64,000 nt of DNA from Asterias amurensis. Lineage: Eukaryota; Echinodermata; Asteroidea; Forcipulatida; Asteriidae. The notes beneath the pieces were generated by a model, which was not told where the DNA came from, searched no databases, and was given only the letters and a program-made list of their open reading frames with translations. The DNA is taken from contig NC_092665.1 in the NCBI RefSeq assembly GCF_032118995.1, positions 4,562,001 to 4,626,000 of the forward strand, written 5' to 3'. This document shows, one piece after another, positions 22,962 through 31,900 of the stretch. Each line of letters opens with the position of its first letter. Position 1 is the first letter of the stretch. Made by a program: the position numbers and the translations under genes.

Positions 22962-25900
22962 CTGTTGAAAATAACAACACAATATTAATAATAACATCGA
23001 CGTCTTATGTAGCACACGTATCTACAAAACATACTCAAGGCGCTGAGTATATACAAACTTTCAGAAAGATGGGTTATTGCAGTGATAAAGTCTGAGACAC
23101 AACTGTAGCACCTGATCAGGGTTTCGAGGTGCACGGCGCATACAGCAGCCACAGCCAGGAACACCGGGGCGAACCCCTTCTCTTTTCGATAAGTGCACTG
23201 GGTTCTTTTACATGCGTGGCACCACACACGGGACCAACAGATTTACGTCCCATCCGAAGGACGAAGCAATGGTAAAGGTCTCGCTTAAGGACACAAATGT
23301 CAAGGCTGGAGATTCGAACCCACACTCTTCTGGTCAGAAACACCAACGTTTGGTAACATTCACATCAATGGGAAAATTTCAAGATGGCTGCACCATGACA
23401 AAGGTCCATAGCAAATCATTCTATGGCATTCATTCCAATGAATATCAATCTGATTCCAAAGTTTTGGCCACCTTGCAGTTTGACACACTCCATTTTCATA
23501 GAACACATATATTTGTAACGAGTTTGTAAAGTAAAGTTGCACTGAAAGATTCTCAGCCTGGTTTCCTGCCTCTGGGTATACCTTATCCATGAAATTAAGA
23601 AACACAATCAGTATGGATCATACAAGTGCAAAAAAAAAAAAAAACGTTTCAAAGACACTGGACACTATTGGAAATTGTCAAAAACCAGTCTTCTAACTTG
23701 GTGGATCTCAACACATGCATGAAATGCCAGTGAAAATTTCAGCTCAATTGGACGTCGAAGTTGCGATATAATAATAAAAGAAAGAAAAAAACCCACAGTC
23801 ACACGAAGTTGTGTAGTTTCAGATGTTTGATTTCGAGACCTCAATCTAATTCCGAGGTCTCGAAATCGAATTCGTGGAAAATTACTTCTTTCTCGAAAAC
23901 TACGTCACTTCAGACGGAGCCGTTTCTCACAATGTTTTATACTATTAACCTCTCCCCATTACTGGTAATCAAGATAGTTTTTATGATAATAATTATTTTG
24001 AGCAATATCATAGTGTCCACTGCCTTCAAATGCAACCCCTTCCATACATTTCTTCTGAATAGTTAATTAAAATTCATTACATTATTGATCTCTCTCCCTT
24101 TTAAATTTGTTTTGTATTTATCAAGGCTGTAGTAGAAAGTAGCATTTTCCATTTTAACTTTCAAAGTCAAATTTGGGTGCAAAGTCACAACTTTTCACCT
24201 TTTGTGCGTTTTCTTGTGTTTTGATTATGCTATTTTTGTGTATTTTTAATGCTTTTTGAAATGTTGTAAAATTTAAAATGTAATTCGGGCGCTGGACTCC
24301 AATTGTTTTAAATTGTTTAAAATAAACCGTAAACACACCAGTAAAGCACCAGTAGACTGGGTCTATTGTTTGCTTCTGGGAGATACACTGAGGCCGATCG
24401 GCAATTGAATGAAGGAGAAAACAAGACATTTCTTTAAAACGTGTTTACACCTATTAAATTAAGTTTGCCTGACGTGCGACAAGATGGTTGTCTTAATAAA
24501 TATTTCTGTCTGAAATCTTGTTGGTTCGTGTTAAATATACACACAATGTTCGTCCAGAAGACGGTCAGCTCGAGCATACTGATCGAAACGTCGTCGAGTT
24601 AAAATCAATGGTAACTTTTCAGAAACACCCCACCTCATTCAGAGATTATCATAACATAGTTACATTTATAGGATTTGAGGCTTTGCATGCTGAGGTATCA
24701 ATATATTTTGGTTTGCGGTAACATTTTGAAAGTTAAATTTGTTTACCTTTTGGGTGACTTGTGGTCTATTAGGACTTGACATCTTGCCAGCAAGCTTCCG
24801 TTTGCTCCTATTCTGTTTGGCATCAGATGGTACAGAATGATTCTTTTTCAGCGCAGTAATGTTGTTACCAGCGCCATCTTTGTTTTTATCCAGAGGGTTT
24901 GTAGAAGCGGCAGTGAGGATAGAAGAGCCGGTGGTTGACAGGTAATGTTCATCCGTTCTTTCCATTTTAGTTTGATTGGCAACACTCTGCTCTTCCGTGT
25001 CACGTGTCTTTGTCTCGGAGTTGCTCAATTCTTCTGAAGCTGTCATCATACTTTGTGACGTCATAGTGTCGTTGATTTGAATCTGCTCCTGGTTGACTTT
25101 AGAATCACTACTGATGTCATCAATGACGGGTAGGCAAGTTCTACAATCAGGACCTACGGTGACGGTTGGGTTATTTGGGGGCATTTTTGGACTTGACTGG
25201 TTTCGACTAATCGAATAAATGCTCGTTTTGTTAGATGCGCTATTTGGTCTTTTCATACTTCTTGCAAATATAGCAGACAATCGTTTTGGGAATGTGTGCG
25301 ACACTTTGGAGCCACCATTTGTCGTGATTGAACCGTCGCGCATTGATATATCTTGCAGTTCTTTTCTATTCTTTTTGGCAACACTCAATATTTTCCTAGC
25401 GCTGTAAATGTAGGTCACGCTTAACAAAACACCCCACCCTACAAAGAAACCGTGACACAAAACTCCAAGGATCAGAACACTTTTATAGAACACAAAGACA
25501 AAGCAAGCCAAAAGTACCAGAATGAAATGAGAAGCTATAACAGCCGACAAGAAACAAGCACTGCGCAATTTAGCTGATTTGCTTATGCGCATCTTTGAAA
25601 TAGATAACAGAACCCACAAGACCAGAGAAAAGGCTGACGTCATACACGGGTAAGGCATGTTAAAAAGTATGACAGCGGCCAGAACTGGAATTCGTTGATA
25701 TTTTAGATAGGGATCCAGAAACAACATGATAGCGTTACTTGATCCGAGGACAAACACCAGTAAATTGATGCATGTAAACACAGGTTGGACAGCCTTCCTT
25801 GATCTAATGCCATCTCGACGCCTGTTATTCATCACACGCAAAATGGTGGCATACAAAGCGTAAATGCTTAGCAACAGAAAAAGCGCGCCAAAAAAGTACC

Positions 25901-28900
25901 GGTGAACTGGCCACCAGATGCCCCATACGTCTTCATCAAAAGACGATCCATCTGGAACTATAGCTATCTCAGTGTTGGTTATGGTTTCAGTATTTGATGT
26001 TAACGTGACACTATAATAATATACATCAAACTGCGTTATGACTTCATCAGTTCCTGGTTCTGCAAGCGCCATAATGATGACCGGATCAAACCCTGTATAA
26101 GGACAGAAGAGAACGCAAACGAAAACGAATGGTGATTAACTGTGATGTGTAATATAATTTTAAATTGATATCAAAAGAAACATTTAAAGCCATTGGACCC
26201 TTTCGGTTCAGAAAAAAAAAAAAAAAGTTCACAGACTTACAAATAACTTACAGGGTTTACAGAAGGCAATGGTGAAAGACTTCTCTTGAAATATTAGTCC
26301 ATGAAATGCTTTACTTTTTGAGAAAACAGCAAACAATATAAATTCTCGTTAACGAGAATTACGGATTTATTTGAAACACATGTCATGACACGGCAAAACG
26401 CGCGGAAACAAGGGTGGGTTTTTCCGTTGTTTTCTCTCGACTCCGATGACCGATTGAGCCTAAATTTTCACAAGTTTGTTATTTGATATAGAAGTTGTGG
26501 TACACAAAGTGTGGGACTTGGACAACACTGTTTAACGAAAGGGTCCATCCAATGGCTTTAAAGCACTGGAAACTTGGTAATTACTCAAAACAATTATTAG
26601 CATACAAACTTACATGGTAATGAGCAATTGAGAGCCAGTGATTATATACAAGATTGTGAGAAAATGTTCTCTCAGAAATAACATAGTGTTTGAAAAAAAA
26701 AGTTCTTTTCCGATTAAACTATTTGAATTGGTTTCGAGACCTCGGCAGAGGTCTCGAATTCAAGCAACTGAAAGCACACAACTTGTGTGACAGGGGTATT
26801 TTTTCTTTAATTATTATCTCGCAACTTCGACGACCAATTGAGCTCAATTTTTCACAGTTTGTTATTTAATGCATATGTTGAGATACACCAAGTGAGAAGA
26901 ATTGTCTTTGACAATTACCAAAGGTGTCAAGTGCATTTAACGGTGCGAGCACGGATACCCCATCCCCCTCCCAGTACGCCAATGTTTCTGCCCGGACTAT
27001 AGACGATGTGACCTCTGACGTCACACGAAAACCGTAACATGATTCGCGCGCATACCGCCGGGCAAAACCTTTGTGTTTGGCAGCCAGCTAGAGAGTGTAC
27101 GCAATCTTACTATGACTACGCAACTCAGTGCCCGGCGAAACATGATGTATATAGTATGGTGGCCCTGAAGGGACATCGCATATCGCAAACGTGTGCGCAT
27201 ACGTATGCAATGTCGTGAAACAATTCGCAAATATGTGCGCACACGAATGCAATGTCGTGAAACAATTCGCGAATATGTGCGCACACGTATGCAATGTCGT
27301 GAAACAATTCGCAAATATGTGCGCACACGTATGCAATGTCGTGAAACAATTTGCGAATATGTGCGCACACGTATGCAATGTCGTGAAACAATTCGCGAAT
27401 ATGTGCGCACACGTCTGCGAATATTATTTGCGATGTCGTGAATTTTATTGCATACCATGTTGCATACCTTTGAATAAAATGTCTAATGATCTGGGGGGTT
27501 TCTTTCCAACAGTGAGATAAGCGTAGTCATTGCAGCAGTAGTCTTTGTTGTGAGGCAAGCGAGGCGTGTGGTCGTCCTTGGCCTGGTGCCAAGTTCCTGG
27601 GTATACACATGCTTTACAGAGGGAGCCTGCTGTAGCGCCACAGTACTCCCTAGATCGGTAACAAATTATCCACAACTATGACATCATCCTAATGGTATGC
27701 AACATGGTATGCAATAAAATTCACGACATTGCAAAACAAATCGCACTCGTGTGCGCACATATTCACGATTTGGTTCACGAAATTGCATACGTGTGCGCAC
27801 ATATTCACGATTTGGTTCACGAGATTGCATACGTGTGCGCACATATTCGCGATTTGTTTCACGACATTGCATACGTGTGCGCACATATTCGCGAATTGTT
27901 TCACGACATTGCATACGTGTGCGCACATATTCGCGAATTGTTTCACGATATTGTATACGTGTGCGCATATATTCGCGATTTGTTTCACGACATTGCATAC
28001 GTGTGCGCACACGTTTGCGTTATGCGATGTCCCTTCGGGGCCACCATAATATAGTGTTTATGTCATCAGAGGGCGGTTTGAATGTAAACATAGGTCACAT
28101 CGTCTATATAGTGTGTCCTTGAAAACCTTAGATAACGAAATAAACCAGCCACTCGGATGTAAACGTTTGCAGTGGAGAATTCTTTTTCATAACATCTATA
28201 GGCGTCAACATTGTTCTTACTTTCTTTTTTCATGACCGAGGATTCAAAAATGCCCAATCTATCATCAATGTTTGTGCATGCACAAAATTTCTCGACGACC
28301 CCGCCTGACCACGACGTATATCAGCGTGTTTCAGCGTGCTCGTTACTATACAAAACTTACCCAGAACTTGTTCGACGTATGCCAGCGTATTCGCCAATAT
28401 TCCCGTACGCTGACTTCAAAATAGCAAAGGCTGCTCATTTATACAATCTTTTATAATTCAGCTTGTCATGTAATATTTATTTATTTATAGACTTGTGTGG
28501 CTTGTAGTGTTTTTTGTCTGTTTTATGGTAGATAATATTTTAATGTAAATTTCGAAAATTTGTTGTATAAAAGGCCGAAATGAATTTCCCATTGTGGATA
28601 ATAAAGTGAATTGAATTGAAATTATAAGCGTTCAGAAGTAACGAGTCCCAAGGGAACAATAAGAGCCTCTCGTTAACGGCTTCCTGTAATTTTCTTTTTA
28701 TGATTATTAGGTTTTTTTTAAAGGTTAAATTAATACATCAATAGCTTTCCAAAGCATTTATCTGGAGCAATGTGCATTAGTTTGCGGCAATATCATCGTG
28801 ATGAAAGACATGTTTTTTTGTTACAAAATGAGCCTTTTGTGGGCATGAGATAAATTATTTCATCATCATTAGTGTCTATATTTTACAAGTTAACTGTGAA

Positions 28901-31900
28901 GGGGAAGTAAATCGTGATCTATAGGCGATTGCTAGACTTGACTATTGACCATCCAATCATATAATTCTGAATAATAATAACTCTGCATGAATATAACTAG
29001 ACGTTTTACTATTTGTGTATAGATTAATCAATGCATTTCTTGCTGTGATGTGTACATGATTGTACCTTCTGTACTGTTAAAAGTTGTTGCCTTGTTTGAT
29101 AAATTTCTTCCGTTTTAGCTTTGTTTTGCTTTTAAAAATGTTTCAAGTGTTTGTTTGCCTTTTTAATGTACAGCGCATTTGAGAATTTCCTTTGGATATA
29201 ATTATGACGCTTTATAAATGTTGTTATTATTATTATCCAGTTTTATTTGTATGTATACTTTGTTTTCTCCAAACACGAGCTATAAAGTTATCGTTTTCTC
29301 ATACCGCATTTTCAAGGTGCTTTACCAATCAAACATTGAAACTATTGTCTTCCACGAGTGCGTTGTCCGCTTGATGAATGAATAGTGACTGTACAAATAT
29401 TATAAGTTCTAACCTCACTCTGTTTTTTTCAGCCATGAAAACGGCATTCAGTTCAGCAGGAGGAGCAGACACAACTAGAGATTTATGCGAAATTTGAATG
29501 TCGAGTGGATTATTAAAGGCAGTGGACACTATTGTTAATTACTCAACATACTTATTAGCATAAAAACTTACTTGGAATGCGCAATGGAGAGTTGTTGATA
29601 GTATAAAACATTGTGAGAAACAGCTCCCTCTGAATCAAAATAGTCTTCGAGAAAGAAGTAATTTCTCACTTACAATATTTGAGGTCTTAAAATCAAGCAT
29701 TTGAAAGCACACAACTTGTGCAATAAGGGTGTTTTTTCTTCTATTATTCTCTCGCAATTTCGACGATCAATTGAGCTCAAATTTTCACAGGTTTGTTATT
29801 TTGATGCTAAGATACAACAAGTTAGAAGACTGGTCTTTGACAATTATCAGTATCTTTAAAGGAACACGATGCCTTGGGTCGGACGAGTTGGTCTATAAAA
29901 AGTGTTTGAAACCGTTTGTCTTGAAATGCATACGGTTAGAAAGATGTTTTAAAAGTGGAATTTAACGACCCACACAAGTATCACTCAAATTTGCACGGTT
30001 TTCCCTTTACGTCGCGAACTATCACGGTCGGCCAATTATGGCAGTCAAAAATCTGACTCCCATAAATGGCCGACCGTGTTAGTCGACGGGGTAAAAAGAA
30101 AACTACGCAATTTTGAGGCATGTTTGTGTGGATCATTATATTATACTTTTACAACATCTTTCTAACCATATGCATTTTATAACAAACGGTTACAGACCGC
30201 TTTTCAAGACCAACTCGACCGATCCAAGGCAACGTGTTCCTTTAAAAAGATTTGCTTTATTTAACTTATCTTTATGATGATGCACACACCGCCGGTTGCT
30301 TTGCACGTTAAGTAAACAATAGAATGTTTGATCTGAGAAAATTTCACTTTCGCACGAAACAAATCCTGTCAACTTGTTCAGTTTGGCTGCCCTGCCGAAG
30401 ACGATGGATTGCAAACGAAGTATTCCTTCCTATGCTATTGCATGTTCTAATGACCACCTGTGTACCGCAAATGAGCGCGAAACCTGAAAACAGTTAAATA
30501 AAGGCCTACCTGTCTACTACTTGCTCAGTTTGGCTGCCTTGTCAGATGACTTAAAGACGATGGAGTCTTCCTTCCTACTATTGCATGTCCAACCTAAGAC
30601 TCTAGCTATAAACATTCCGTTATCAGTAGCAATCTGACTGTCAGTCTTTCTGTTCACGTGACTTGAACACTAGCGCCTGCGTATTGTGATTGGACGAAAC
30701 TAAGTGTCCAGTTGCGCATGCTCTCTGTTGCATGGCATTTTACTCTTTTCGAAACCACGGCTTCGGCTCCAGATTTGGCCCAGGCTAGCTTGACCCGCGG
30801 TTGTTTGGACAATTTGCGCGTGCTTTGCGTACGTGCTCAGGGCTTCAGCTGAGAGAACGGAACTTGAAGCCGAACCCAAAGCTGAAGCCGTGGTTTCGAA
30901 AAGAGCCTTAAAAGGCACACAGCATTCGAGTGTTGGTTTAAACATTTACTCGATGGATAGAGTAAAATAAGTCAAACAAAATAGTAGAATGTAATAAGAG
31001 AATGCCACTTTTAATTGAAACCCCACTTTAGAAACTCCTTTTTTTCTGAAAATAGAAAAAGGTAAAAGCAATCTAAATTGACGCACACAGCCACTGATAT
31101 GGTAACTACATGTATACCTTTATTTCAATCATAACTCGTACTACAGACACAGTACTAATACTAAACCACGTACGTCAACAAGTTTTGTTAATACTATACA
31201 CATACACGTATTTTTTTATGATCACTTTTCCAATACGTCCCTTTGAAAATGCTTCAAGCTCTTTGAAAATGCTTCAAGTTTTTTTTTTTTTTTTTTTTTG
31301 ATAAAGTTAAATGAGCCGTAGTGGAGACACAAACACAACCCTCGTTTCTTAATAACAAAATGCTCTTCGTGATTGAAGGAGTCTCATTCAGCAGATCATG
31401 GGTTATGTTTTTGTTTACTTTATGAGCTGCTTTATTGCACAAAGGCAATAACAGGTGAACAATAGCCTTCCACCGCTGCTTGAATGCACTCACGTCAGCC
31501 CCGATTAAAGGCTCTTCTCGCTTGGTGTATCCCAAAATTATGCATAAAATAACAAACCTGTAAAAATTGACACTCTATATTTGTCGTCGAAGTTGCGAGA
31601 TTTATAATGGAAGAAAAAAAACACTTGTCGCACGAAGTTGTGTGCTTTCAGATGCTTGATTTCGGGACCTCAAAATCTAATTCTATGGTCTCGAAATCAA
31701 ATTCTTTCCTGGAAAACTTTAGAGGGTAGGGAGCCGTTTCTTACATTGTGTTCTACTATATCAACAGCTCTCCATCGCTTGTTACCAGGTAAGTTTTTAT
31801 GCTTCAAAAATTGTTCGGAGTGACTACCAATAGTGTTCACTGCCTTTAAGAATATTGAATTGTGTGTTAACTGAAAGCGCAATGATGTTTTGCCATTCGT

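Larger units (their letters stand above)
26998..28108. mobile_element. TIR element split by a foldback insertion
   Basis: The outer ends TATAGACGATGTGACCT (26998) and AGGTCACATCGTCTATA (to 28108) and flanking interior match the 213-bp copy at 19236. The copy is cut after AAACATGATGTATATAGT, and the right part resumes at TATAGTGTTTATGTCATCAG. TATAGT therefore occurs on both sides of the insert, as a target duplication would. Confidence 0.8.

Noticed and set aside
24666-24746. C-terminal extension after TQK in paralogue A
   Set aside because: A donor AAAAG|gtaaac precedes it, and the next exon at 22819-22961 restores homology with paralogue B.
27021-28122. Repetitive Cys/Arg/His-rich open frames of 80-145 codons on both strands
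   Set aside because: The 42-bp unit is 14 codons long, so frames without stops repeat indefinitely. Only the unique loop has coding features.
30190-30414. Possible last exon of paralogue B (acceptor near 30392, phase 2, AAKLNKLTGFV)
   Set aside because: The frame has no stop until it runs into a TTAA-B element, and an AATAAA signal falls inside it. The resemblance to the expected C terminus is weak.
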